Shown here: positions 1 to 11,330 of the stretch, piece by piece
Layout of the letters: the number at the start of each line of letters is the position of its first letter
Numbering within the stretch: position 1 is the first letter of the stretch
Origin: Ganoderma boninense
Taxonomy: Eukaryota; Basidiomycota; Agaricomycetes; Polyporales; Polyporaceae
Reading direction: 5' to 3'
DNA length: 64,000 nt
Assembly (NCBI GenBank): GCA_002900995.3
Contig: CM035314.1
Span: 1,597,372 to 1,661,371, forward strand
The notes under the pieces: model-generated
The model's database searches: none
The model's input: the letters and a program-made list of their open reading frames with translations, nothing else
What the model was told of the DNA's origin: nothing
Position numbers and translations under genes: made by a program

Positions 1-2730
1 GGGTCGGTGTACCTCCCAGAAGGGGACTAAATAGGATGGTGGACGTGTGGCGGCGGAGGACTGGAAACCCAGTTCCCCGGGCGCCACTGCGGCATTGAGA
101 CGCGGTCTTCAGCAGATCTAAAGGATTTCCAGGTAAGCAGATCTCAGGGCTGACGAGGAAGGACGGGAAACTTGAAGGAAACCGGAGCTTCCTGACAGCA
201 GATCTCGGATGCCCATATAGACATCTGCAGGTATCCTGTGTGTCCTGATAGTGGACACGTACTCGCCAAAGACGGAACGGACGACCTGCCTGCACCCGCC
301 GGAGGCAGCGGATACAGCGCAACAGCGACCTGGTATTCAGAGGAGGTATTAGTGTCACAGTGGAAGACAAAACAAGACCGGCTAGGGAGAGACACCCTGA
401 CGGTGCTAGGGGATAACGTACCAGCGAGGTCCGGCGGCGAAGAGGCCGAACGGGTGCACGGCCGTCTGGATGGGCACCACAAGGTTCAAAGGTGACCGGG
501 CCCAGGAGGCCTCGGAATATGTGACACGGCGCGTGACAGCCCACCAGACTCCGACTAGCGCGCTTGTAAATTCGTCGCTGGCGGACTTCGGCCGGGTCGT
601 GTCAACGCCACAGGTTTGCTCCAGAAACGCAGTACGTACAGTTGCTTACCCTTCAGAAGCCCTAGCTCTCTCCGCGGCCGCAAGGGAGCAACTTCACCTT
701 TTCGGCAAGTCGATTCCGGGTGTCGAGTAGCGAGCTCTTGGACCAGAAGCAGGTGGGACACGAGGGCGGCGCGCAGTCGAAGGGAGTATTCGTGTTCGTA
801 CGGAATTCAGACGGCCGGTTAAGACATTGACGATCCCACTGGTCCGTAGCAGCACTGGCTGGCGGTAAGACCGATTCTCAACCGGCAGGGAACTTTGAGG
901 TCGAGCCCTGGTTCGGCTTAACCGAGCCCATCAGCGGTGAGCCCGGATAACACGAACTGGAGGACGGTACGTGTCTCTCGCGGTAGATGCCCACACCATA
1001 AAAACGCCTTTGTCTAGCCGAGACGTCATGGACCTGTCGGCTGTACCGGCCGGATGCGAAACTCCCAACTCCGCCGGAAATACCAATTACACTATGAGGT
1101 ATAAGAGTCACACAGCTCATTGACCCACGGTGTTCCATCAACGCACAGTATCCCATCGACATCGACACCGCGGGATGGCGCCAGAGAAACCTCTCCATGC
1201 TCTAAGCACGGCTTTAACAACCCAATGCAGTGAACATGCAGAGAAAATCCAGAACCCAGGCATCCCCGTGTGTCAAGGTGAGCAACGAGTTCCCGCATCT
1301 GATCAGATGTTGACGTGCTTCCTCCGACGGTCACATAGACAATTCTGAGCTTACAAGGACCATGAGGCTGCAACTGTGCCAACATATATTCAGCTATCTT
1401 CCTTCTTGTAAGCGAGCTTCCACTGTTGCTGAGAAGTAGTGGGGCGGAGACCTTGGAAGCTGATGAACCGCTCCACGATCATCAGATAAATTAAACGCTA
1501 AGGAGCAAATTTTACGAGGCAGGGTTCTGCACCACCACGGTCTCTAGCAAAGGCACAAAGCCAACCATTTTTGTAGCTGAGATTTCACAGGCAAATTAAC
1601 TGTCATCTCCGCATATACGTAACTAGTGTGCTGGAAGCGAATAGAACACAACAGACCTTCCCAACTTCGAATTCTGGCATATGATGATCAAGACATCTGT
1701 CTTCACATTTCAGCCTATAGGCACATTCTCCCACTCAGACAGAAAAAAGGCCGCCGCAATTCAAGTCATGCTGATCCTGTCAGTACACGACTGCTGCGGA
1801 AGTGCACATGGACAAGTGGTGGAAATACATTGTACAAGGAATTGTGTGGATCGGGAATTTGTGATTGGGGAGCATTAAATGCAACACACAAGCAGTGGCC
1901 AAGTCGGCCATAGGAACATGTGGTCAGCATGCGAAATTGGTACCATGTGCTGTCTCCAGCATGTTCATATGCCATATTGTGTGTGAGGCCCTCCACTTGT
2001 CATGGAAGTGGGCGGGGGTAAATAACAGGCAAGCTTCACCCAACCTAGCGGGATGGTAGTAGGCAGCAGGATCTCTACCTTTCTGAGAGCGGCGCTAGCG
2101 CTCCAGTACGAGGGCCCAGACTTTTCCCAAAATGGCCGACGACGCTGTGATGTCAGCGCTCTCAGGCTCTGTCCTGCCACCCATTGTCACAAACGGGTCA
2201 ATATTCGGCGTAATTAGTCTGGCTGCACCTGGTTTTTCAGCAGGCGGGCTCGGGATGTGGTCTACAGTTACCCACCTGGTGGTGAATGACCGACGGCCAC
2301 ATTCCCGGGGGCAGCTGGGCATCTACATGGGACGTGGCGGCCGGGTTTGTTCTGCGCCCGGCAGGTGCGAAGCTCACGGAGGGTTGTTAACTTCTCTGCA
2401 GTTCTGAGAGATGGTGTACAGGCCTGCACTTATGCGGCGTAATAGTCCGCTCTGCCATCCACGACTTGCATAGATTCCCAGCCAATAGGGCATGTCGACC
2501 GTTGCGTTCGGGGGCCCGGGATACGTGCGGAATTCGACGGGCCAGAAAGATCGAGGGACTTCAGGTCGAGACTCGAGACGCTTTGTGCGCGAGCCTTCCT
2601 GAGCAAGGCTGAAGTAAAGGTGCACTCTTAGACAACCCCTCGGGGTTCAGGGAGTTGTTTACGTCTGCAGCACGTCCGGGTGTACAAAATCGAGAGTGGA
2701 CGGATTCTACGTAGAGGCGATGGACATCAT
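1..2730. other. Unassigned sequence at the window's left edge
   Basis: About 2.7 kb with only short ORFs on both strands, none of which I recognise. Overlapping open frames at 2095-2407 on both strands look composition-driven. I see no tRNA, no long terminal repeat and no transposase motif. Given the neighbouring MYND-like gene and Helitron, decayed mobile-element sequence is a reasonable guess, but nothing in the sequence proves it. Confidence 0.4.
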
Positions 2731-3644
2731 CTACCCAAAGTACGCGAAATAATCACGAACTGTCAACACATCCCCGACCTCCATGTTGACGTAGTTCTGG
2801 CAAGCACGACTGGCAAATTTGAGAACTAGGACAGACCCATACCAAGTAGGCCGACGAGGAGTATCCGAGTCCTTCGCCAACCTCGTGAGTCTGTAGAGCG
2901 CCTGGTTCGGATTTTGTTGGTTCGCGTACGACTCCGCACAGTAAAATATGTGGTACGGCGTGTCTAAGGAATCGAGCTTGGCATCGCGTCGAACGACGAA
3001 GGATCGCACTTGTGCTGTTGTCGAAAAACAGTCTTGAATTCGAATCGGGGATTGACTCGGACCGTGCAGAGGGACCGGCGAGAGGTTCACATACATAAAC
3101 CTGCAAGCCACTTCGGGTCGTAGGGGTCAGACACCAGAAGACGGGGGCTCGGCAAAGTTAAACGGCACTTACGACCGTCGTGTTTCGCATACATCCCATT
3201 CACGGTGTAGTCGAAGGGGCGACCATAGTTAACCGGCACAGGCAATCGCATGTCTGACAACGGCACCGGTGGAGCGACCGCGCTTCTCGTGCGTAAAGTG
3301 ATGGTGCCAGGGTAGGGGTGGGCGACCGCCTCATGGCCCATTTGCGTGTGATTGGCCGCGTAGAGAGCGACGTCGCGCTCGCAGCAACTAGCATGGGTCG
3401 GCCAGTACTGTGGGAGGAGCTCCTCGTCACCGAGTCTCAGGCAGGACACGGGAAAGCCTGTACGCACCTTCATGAAATGGTCCGGGGAGCAAAACGCAGG
3501 ACCGGCGAGGCACCCTCCACAATAGAACCTCGTAGCATCGCCGCAAACCACACATACTGGGAGCTCAATGAGTCGGAGGCACTCAAAAGGGTGCGTCGGC
3601 TCCCGGGTGACAGGTGGCGTGTTCAGAGAGGGCAGCGTGTCCAT
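2731..3644 (-). CDS. MYND-like zinc-finger protein of an expanded agaricomycete type
   Basis: I can build a complete three-exon model: 3644-3468, 3407-3173 and 3110-2731. The introns are 60 and 62 bp with GT-AG ends, giving 263 residues without stops; the start is the ATG at 3642-3644. A Cys cluster near residues 30-65 has CVVC, then CGGC, then FCS, followed after splicing by a WPTHASCC segment. That is the spacing of a MYND finger, except that the third C-x2-C pair reads CSPDH, with His where Cys is usual. The C-terminal part (WYGSVLVLKF, then DVLTVRDYF) resembles the conserved tail of a multicopy polypore family whose function I do not know. MYND fingers generally bind proline-rich peptides. 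It sits in the repeat-rich island upstream of the Helitron. The exon model is strong; the function is unknown. Confidence 0.65.
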
Positions 3645-6394
3645 GGAGGAGTGTGTGAGAGATGGAGATAGGTCCGGGGAGTGCAGCCCATTTCCCGTCC
3701 CCCCCCCCGCCCAGAGCCATAAGTACCGGACAAAGCCGCCCGAGAAGCCGCATTACGCTTCCCAACGGTCACAGCCTTCTAACGGCGCGATTCAGGAGGT
3801 CCTACCGTCAGACAGGGTCAGACCGCAAAATGTGGTGTTGGCCGGAACACTGCGGTGGAAACACCCCACGCGTCGACGGTTGCGCGCCAACTGACCCGTG
3901 TCTTCACAGGACTGATCCCTGGAAGGCTACCAGGCGGGAGGGAGGGGGAGTGTTTGTGAAACCTGGCACTCGACTTCGCTGCGTAGATACAGGACAATAA
4001 GCCAGCGGCGTGAACAAGAAACTTTGCATCACGTGAACAAACATATCCAACCCGAGACGAAATAGGAAGTCACTGTACGACGCAAGCACCTCCACCCCTC
4101 GCACGCCTTTCTTCTTTGGACACGGGCGCAATATCCACGTGCGCAGCGGCCCGTCCAGCGCAACGGACTGACATGGGGAGGGTGTTCCAGCATCACTCGC
4201 TATCCGCGCAACGTGAGCTAACCTCCCGGCAACAGACCCAGACGACGTACTTGAAAACTTCCATGTGAACGGCATCGTTAATCGCGCGAAGTATTTCCCG
4301 ACGCATCCCTTCCTGCAACTCCCGCTCAACTACCAACGCGATGCGGCGGAGCGCAGGGTCCGTCTCGGTCAAGCGAGTGACCAACTCAACGGCCACATAC
4401 GGGACGGTGAAACCTTCTTCGACTTCGTCCATGGCGACAGTCACGCGAAGCCATATCTACTCACATCAGCGCATAGTAGGCATCCGAGCAGATATAGCGA
4501 CGTACCGAAGAGCCACGATACATGAAACATATAAATTGTTCCATGAACCACTCGCGAGAAGTAGCCCCCGAGGCGCCGGCCGGTAGGTCCCAATTCGGGG
4601 GGCGAGGTTGTGTGTAAGGAGGGGCATCTTCAATCTCGACACCGTTTGGGGAGGCTAAAGGTGGTGGAACGGCGTAATCGGATTCGCCGAGTCTCCGAGC
4701 ACGTGGGATGTATGAGGTGAACCATTGTCTGGCGACGAGATCTCTGGCTTCTTCCGCGGTAGTGGGCACAACAGCACCATCAGGCGTCGGGGGGCGACGT
4801 AAAGAGGATATCAGCACGGGCGACATACGTATAGAGATGGGGTCGAAATCTGACCAACCTTCGCTTTATGCCCGGAGATGAACTAGCGCGTGTTGCGGCG
4901 GAGAAAGATGTTGTCCAGGACCACCTGTACAGATGGGATCGTAAGGAGCTCCACCATTGTCGCAGCCTGGGAACCACCTTTCCGAGACATATCCGCATGG
5001 CCTGCATCTTTGCGCCCTTTGCGGGTGGAGGCACGAAGGTAGGCACGGAGTAGGCACGCTAGGTCATGCCAACATGGAAGCGGTTTCACACGACACAAGC
5101 GCTTGCAGCTCAGTTCCCCGCCGTCAAGCGCTTCGGGCACCCGCGAGAGCCTGTAGCCCCCCTACAATCAGCTGGGACCACGCCGCTCTAGCAACGGATC
5201 CCGTAGTCGCCAGCATCAACACGACATGCTGAACCGCAGATGCGACGCTGCGCATTTCATACCCTAGATCACCCTTCCCGACTGCACCGGAGTCCTCGTA
5301 GGACGTTAGAGCGCAACTCGGCGATCAAGTTTGCGACACATCTTTCCCATACAAATTCATGTAGGATCTCGACTGCGGCCGGCGGCCCGACAATGGTTGG
5401 CTTGGGCACAGACTGCCACAGTCGTCAAAGGCCCTGATCACAGCTACAAGCGGGAGCACCGCATCATGTGTTCCATTATCATCCCGCGGACACATCGCCC
5501 TCTAGCGATGCAGTACTTACGGTACCTGGGGCGTCGGGGTCCGCATGTCAGACCTCTCGCTTCGCCTTAGACCTCCGACAAGCTCAGGACCCACCGTCCT
5601 TGGGCTCCGCGTGGGCGTGGGACGCAGATAGGCTCGGAATCGAGTCGATCTCTGCCACATCTGGGACTCCGCATGCGTACCCTGTACACCAGCGACCGGG
5701 AACGCCCCCTGCTGATAACATTGGTTGACGGAGCATCGCGCGTCGTCCTGCGCATAGCGCGTTGACGGATATTCCTCGTCCGTACGTAGACGCGGCGTAT
5801 CGGGTGCGCCTACATCGGGGGAGCGTGTCCAAGCGCCCCTGTCACTGATATATCCGGCAGTTGTCGCATGTGCTGTATCCACGGTGATGTGCCGGTTCTG
5901 GTACTTGGACCAAGGTCATTGATAGCTAAGTGCTAGAGTGACGAATTAGTCCAGAGCGACGGATTAGTGCGAGAGCCTGGTACTTTGTAATCTGAAGCTG
6001 TCCATCTGCCGCATCCCATGCCGGGGGGAACAGAAACCGGCTTTCCGGAATAGCAGGGTCCACGTTGAGCTGTGTCATCAGCATATGACCCTCGACTCCA
6101 TACAGAACCGATTCTCACCGTTGCTTTGCCCACAGATTAGGCACCCAGGCGCACCGGTGAACAAGGGACGACCGGACACCGGAAAACGCTACAATCCCAC
6201 ACACTCGTCGCTGACCGCCAAATGCATGCACACAAGACAACCACCTGCGACAAGGTATGTGCAATATCAAATCGCGCGCACCCATATATACACAGCATGC
6301 TGATCGTCCGAGAGCATCACCACCCCGCCAGTACCCATACGCCCAAACAAACCCGTACACGATCGCCACACAAACAATAAATACCGCACAGGCA
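3645..6394. other. Intergenic/accessory DNA with two weak minus-strand ORFs
   Basis: About 2.7 kb. The only stretch that reads like protein is on the minus strand at 4461-4826 (121 codons) and 4193-4444 (83 codons). The first ends at a GTGAGT that could be a splice donor, and the second contains a helical-looking segment (VELVTRLTETDPALRR). They may be exons of one hypothetical gene, but I could not find a convincing acceptor in phase. The region 4830-6390 shows nothing recognisable. Confidence 0.3.
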
Positions 6395-7577
6395 TCAGAG
6401 AAGCTCCATCGGGCCCAGCCCAGCAACGTTAATAGCCGCCCCATGATAATCGGAGACCGGACGATCGAAGAAGTTCGCACGGGCTGGGATGGCCGAGCTC
6501 TCCATGAACGGGAACTGCGAACAGCGATGGGATTAGCATGCACCATCAGAAGGGGGGCAATTGGTTTTTCGGTGTACATACCGGGTTGGTTTGTCCATAG
6601 ATCGAATCGTATCCGAGACGCCAAAGCAGGAAGTCCGCGACGTACTCGACATATTGGTTCATCAAGGTTGCATTGAGACCGCGAAGCCCCGCAGGCAGCG
6701 CCGCTGTCGATCGATATATCAGAACAGGGACGAGGAGGACAAATTAAATCTCACAGGAAAAAAAGGACTGCTCGAGTGCCACAGCGTCGGAGACCATCTC
6801 ATGTACGACGCTCTGGAGGATGCATTCATCAAGCATACGATACATCTTGCACGCGAACTCCATGTGTTGGCCCTCATCGCGCATGATGAGTTCATTCGAA
6901 TGGCAAAGACCGGGCAGGAGACCCCGCGACCGCATCCAGAATATGGCGGCAAAGGACGACGAGAAAAACACGCCCTCTACAATGGCAAAGGCGATGACGC
7001 GAGTGCCGAAGGAGTAGTTCTTCCTGTCGAACCACTTCAAGCACCAGTCCGCTTTCTGCTTGACCGACGGGATAGTATCCACTGCCCCAAACAAGCGGCG
7101 AAGCTCAACCTCGTCCAGGATAAGCTCTTGTAGGAATCGAGAGTACGTCTCGGCGTGCACATTCTCCCTGCGAGATCATGAGCAGACGTGCTGGACGGAG
7201 GATAGCACAGCGCACTCACATCATAATCTGGAACCCATAAAAGCATCGTGCCTCCGGAGCCTGCACCTCCGCCGCGAACTGTTGGACGAGGTTTTCTGCG
7301 ACAATGCCGTCGGAAGACGCGAAGAATGCCAAGATAACGGAAAGGAGCGAGCGCTCGGCGTCAGTAAGCGCGTCTGTCCAATCGGAAAGGTCGCCGCTGA
7401 AGTTGATTTCTTCCGTCGTCCAAAAGGATTTCTGAGCTTCCTTGTACGCGTTCCAGAGCTACAACAGATCAGCGCAATGTCACAAGAACACGCGGACGAC
7501 CTCACCGTAGGATAGCGAATGGGAAAAAGCACGAATCGCCCGCGATCCTCGTTCAGAATCGGCTCTGTGGATGGCAT
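6395..7577 (-). CDS. Ribonucleotide reductase small subunit (R2), divergent, short
   Basis: Class I RNR small subunit, which houses the di-iron/tyrosyl radical cofactor used to make dNTPs. A clean five-exon model (7577-7506, 7458-7220, 7167-6755, 6703-6582, 6514-6395; introns of 47, 52, 51 and 67 bp, all GT-AG) totals 966 nt and codes for 321 residues. All expected metal ligands are visible: Asp in FASSDGIV, Glu and His in ENVHAETY, Glu in AIVEGVFF, and Glu and His in DEGQH. The radical Tyr is in HAETY. R2 proteins are usually about 380-410 residues. Here the N-terminal extension is nearly absent, and the C-terminus ends GLGPMELL instead of the Phe-rich tail that docks on the large subunit. 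No large subunit is in the window. The gene is transcribed divergently from the Helitron, so it could be a captured or resident paralogue. Family assignment is firm; role as an active R2 is open. Confidence 0.85.
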
Positions 7578-8530
7578 GGGCGACGAACGTCTGTGCGTCT
7601 GGCGCACGTCGGTAGCTGTAAATGGTTACCCACCTCAAGTCGGCTGTAAGACCATTTATATACCTCCCGTAACGGCCGCGGATTCAGAGGACGCATGCAC
7701 CAGAATCACGCGCGCGACGCACGTCAGTGCTCTCGCAAACATAGAGCGCAGAACCGATGGCGGAGGCAACACAAACCCAGTATCCAAGGACGCCTGGCGA
7801 CACAACATCCTCCGCCGCACAGGCCGAATGCAAACGTGTCGCAGCAACCACCCCTGAAAGAGTTCACAAGCTTAAGAATAGATACCTGAGATCGCAGAAG
7901 ACCCCAACGCGTGGTCGCCGAGATGGGAGGGGGCGATGTCGAGGACGGAGGGATGACACTGGCTGGTCGCTCAAAACCGTCAATATCGAGACGGCACAGC
8001 GAAGCGACGGTAGTGCGCCGTATTACGTAACGAAGGAGTGTCTACTGCAAAGTAGCGCGCAGGACTTCCATTTCAGGGCCTATTGTCCCTACAGCTCGAA
8101 CCAAATCCCTCCCCACGAGAAACACGACGAACGAGACCGTATCCCACCGGATTATCCTCGCCCCCCCCCACTCCATATGTCGTCCGAGTTGGATACGGTC
8201 TTGGAGGACTTCCTCCATGTTCGTGATATTTACCGTCAGGCCTCGAACGCAGAAGGTACGGCATCGAGCACACCGTGTTCTCACCGGCCTTCAGTTAACC
8301 TGGAATCATCTACAGCGCCAACAAACTTACCGACAGGTTCTGAGAACCTGGCGGGCTTCGCGAGTCGTCAGGCCACTGTAGAGGACGTGGCGGCCCAAGG
8401 TACCTTCATCTCGATTCACAATTAATGCCAACCTGGACTGATCGCTCAATCCCGCAGCTAGAACGACCATCGAGGTCACGAGGGCCCTTGTCGCTCACCC
8501 CACCCGCTCAAATGAGATCGTGTGCGGTGA
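7578..8530. promoter_or_regulatory. Divergent intergenic region between R2 gene and Helitron ORFs
   Basis: About 0.95 kb separates the minus-strand R2 start from the first clearly Helitron-like plus-strand sequence. It contains an open plus-strand frame of 222 codons (7757-8425) with a Thr/Pro/Arg-rich start (RTPGDTTSS, then RVHKLKNRYL). This may be the N-terminus of the Helitron protein or a non-coding open frame. Any promoter for both genes must lie here, but I see no decisive TATA or CCAAT arrangement. Confidence 0.3.
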
Positions 8531-11330
8531 GTGTTCCGTCGTACATCGTACAAGATGCCGGCTCATGTACATCTTGTCGCAATAGGCCGGGTCTCCGCCG
8601 TATCCGAGAATGCCCTCGTGCTACTGTGGCACGACCTCAGTGCTGAGAATATAGACTATACCCATCTCGTGGCAGGGACCCTGACGGTGATCGACGAACC
8701 GGACTTGTCCCGCCAAAGCTTGAGAGCCGATGACCTCTTAGTCAACGCAACGTTGTCGTCTATGCTAGCTTCGTATCATCAATGGCGTACAGGCGAACTC
8801 CGTGAGCTCGCGCACGCCCATGAAGTACGTGTGTATGCTAGAGATACGGCCAGCACCCTTCTCGATCGCCTGGCTATACACGTCTGTGGTCGGTGCTGCC
8901 CAACGGTCATCGTAATATACCGGCCGCTCCGACGGGTTCGCACCGATGCCCAGGTATGACGGAACAGAACGGTCAGTTCGGAGCCAATTTCAAGTGCGCC
9001 ACACTCATACGCCCAAGTGGCGGAGGACGAACTCATGAAGTCCATCATCAGTGAGTGGCAAGACAACTTCAAGACAGAGAGGTTTGAGTCATTGGTATGC
9101 GGGCCATGCGGGCGACGAACCCCTCCATCCCAGGTCACTTGTGTGTCTCCTGATGAATTTGACTTGACGCTTCTTAGGAACGACGGACTCCATCGCAAGG
9201 TGAGGCCCACGACATACGCCTTCACCGTGTACAGCGAGGCCTTGCTCAATCCCAAAGGCCTGGTCGATTGCTGGAGGCTCGACAAAGTGCGCATGTGCGA
9301 GGCTTGCAGACGCGACCTCGTTGGGAGACGTCGAATGCCCCGTCTGTGCCTTGCGAATTTCCTATATTACGCATGGCACGAGCTCCCGGCAAGCGTTCGG
9401 AGAGCATTCGACGCGTCGACGTTCACGGAAAGGCGGCTACTCGGGCGCGCAAGGTCTAGTCGGATCTCGTACCGCTTCACGGAGCTGAGGAACAAGAAGG
9501 AGGCTGACGTGGACGACCCTGATCCCGACGAACGAGCGGCCCCTCAAGAACGAGGTCCTTCTGACAAGACACACTCACGCAGCCAAAGATGTGTGAAGGG
9601 TAACGTTCTCGTGATGCCGCAGAACTCTACGGAACTCACGACCGTCTTGCCGCCCCCTCCGGAGGTGGTCCGGGATACGGTCTGCGCCGTATTCGTGGGC
9701 CAGGCGAAGCCAACCAAGGACACGATTGGTAAGTTGGGACCGTTGATGGTGAGGAAATCCCGTCTGTTATCTATGATCCACTTCATCATCGAGGAGAACC
9801 CGCATTACGCGTGTGATACAGACTTTCACGGACTTAGCCAGCGCAACATGGACAGTCTGTTCGGTCCAGGGACTGAAGACCAAGACGAAGGGATACCCTG
9901 TGCCCTAGACATCGGATTTATCGAAGACAACGAGGCCATCAAAGCATCTGTGTCCGGCTACACCGAGGGTGACGCCATCGAAGACGGACCATCAGAGGGT
10001 GACGACCCATTGCTAATGGAGAACGTCGGGTACACGATGGGCGACGAATCGCCCGTGTCATATCGGGACATGAAGATGAAGGCGTTGTCGCACTGCCTAT
10101 CTGGCGGGCGTTTCGTCCGATCGCAGGCCGGGGACAGGTTCGTACCTGATTTCGAGAACCCGAGTCTGCTAACGTGGTTATTCCCTCACCTTGACCCATG
10201 GGGGATAGGAGGTTTTCATGAACCAGCACGGCAGATCTCCATCACAATGGAGGAGCAGCTGAAGTACCTGCTGGAACTAGACGATAGCCCCTTCGAGCGC
10301 GATCCCGACTTCGCGTTCGTCTACTACAACATACTCCAGAAGAAGGCCGTTTGCGACTCCGTTCGGTTCCGGGTAAAGGTTGCGGATCAGACGCGGGTTG
10401 TCCAGGAGTTGCTATCCATTGACAAGGATTCTCTAGAACGTCTCATCGGCAAGTTCAAGGCTGACAGCCACTATGAACCGGACACCCCAGAGCAAAAACA
10501 GATGGTCGATCTGGTCAACAAGGTGGGCACGATGCTTCATGACCTCCCGGGTACGGCAGGTTACAAACTCAGAATGCGGAACGAGATTCGGGCCCTGGTC
10601 AACATGCGAGGGACCCCCGCGTTCTTCATAACCCTCAATCCATCTGATGTTCACCACCCTCTCGTCAGGCTGCTCTCGGGCGACAACATTCGCCTTGAGA
10701 ACCTTGAGCAAGGGCAAGAGTTGACCGATTGGCAAAGAAAGCTGATCGTGGCTCGGAACCCAGGTGCGTGCGCCAAATTCTTCCACACCATGATATCTTC
10801 GTTCATCTCTATCGTGCTACGCCACGGGAAGCAACAAAGCGGCTTGTTCGGTAGATGTACCGCGTACTACGGTACTGTAGAAGCCCAGGGACGCGGAACG
10901 TTGCATTGTCATATGTTGATATGGCTTCATGGCCACCCGTCACCCCAGCAGATGAGAGACTTGATGGTGGATTTGAGTCAATACCAGGCTGACATGTTTA
11001 CGTGGCTGGAGAGTCTTATCAAATGCGAACTGCTGGGGACCACGACGGTTGTAAAGGAGGTAAACGGCCCATTGCAACGACCTAAACCCAACAAGTCTCT
11101 TCCGTACGTAAACCCCGGGACCACTCTGGGGCCCTCAATCGCAGATGTACCACCTGAACAGTTCTGGCTTCGCTTCGCGTCGGACGTGAACGACATCGTC
11201 ACCCATACGAATTGGCATCAACACACGGAGACTTGCTGGAAGAACCTCCGACGAGGCGAGGCGAGGACGGACGAGAACTGCCGGATGCGGATCGATGGAG
11301 GGACCAGGGAAAAAACCACCGTCGATGAAA
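8531..11330 (+). CDS. Helitron RepHel, N-terminal and Rep part (broken from helicase part by frameshift)
   Basis: One reading frame runs from 8531 to the break near 11330, crossing a single TGA at 8957-8959. That TGA lies inside a GTATGA that could instead be a splice donor. Segments in order: a SAP-like helical region ending near VCGRCCPTVIVIYRP; Cys pairs CGPC and CEAC with the usual RMPRLCLANF sequence; a DUF6570-like block (NVLVMPQNST to MVRKSRLLSMIHFI, about 9600-9790); then the Helitron_like_N/Rep region. Rep motifs are FFITLNPSDVHHP (about 10620) and the metal-binding HCH triad at 10904-10912 within GTLHCHMLIWLHG. The catalytic tyrosines lie beyond the frame break, so the HUH nuclease is split across two frames here. 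The protein nicks and joins single-stranded DNA during transposition. Confidence 0.8.
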
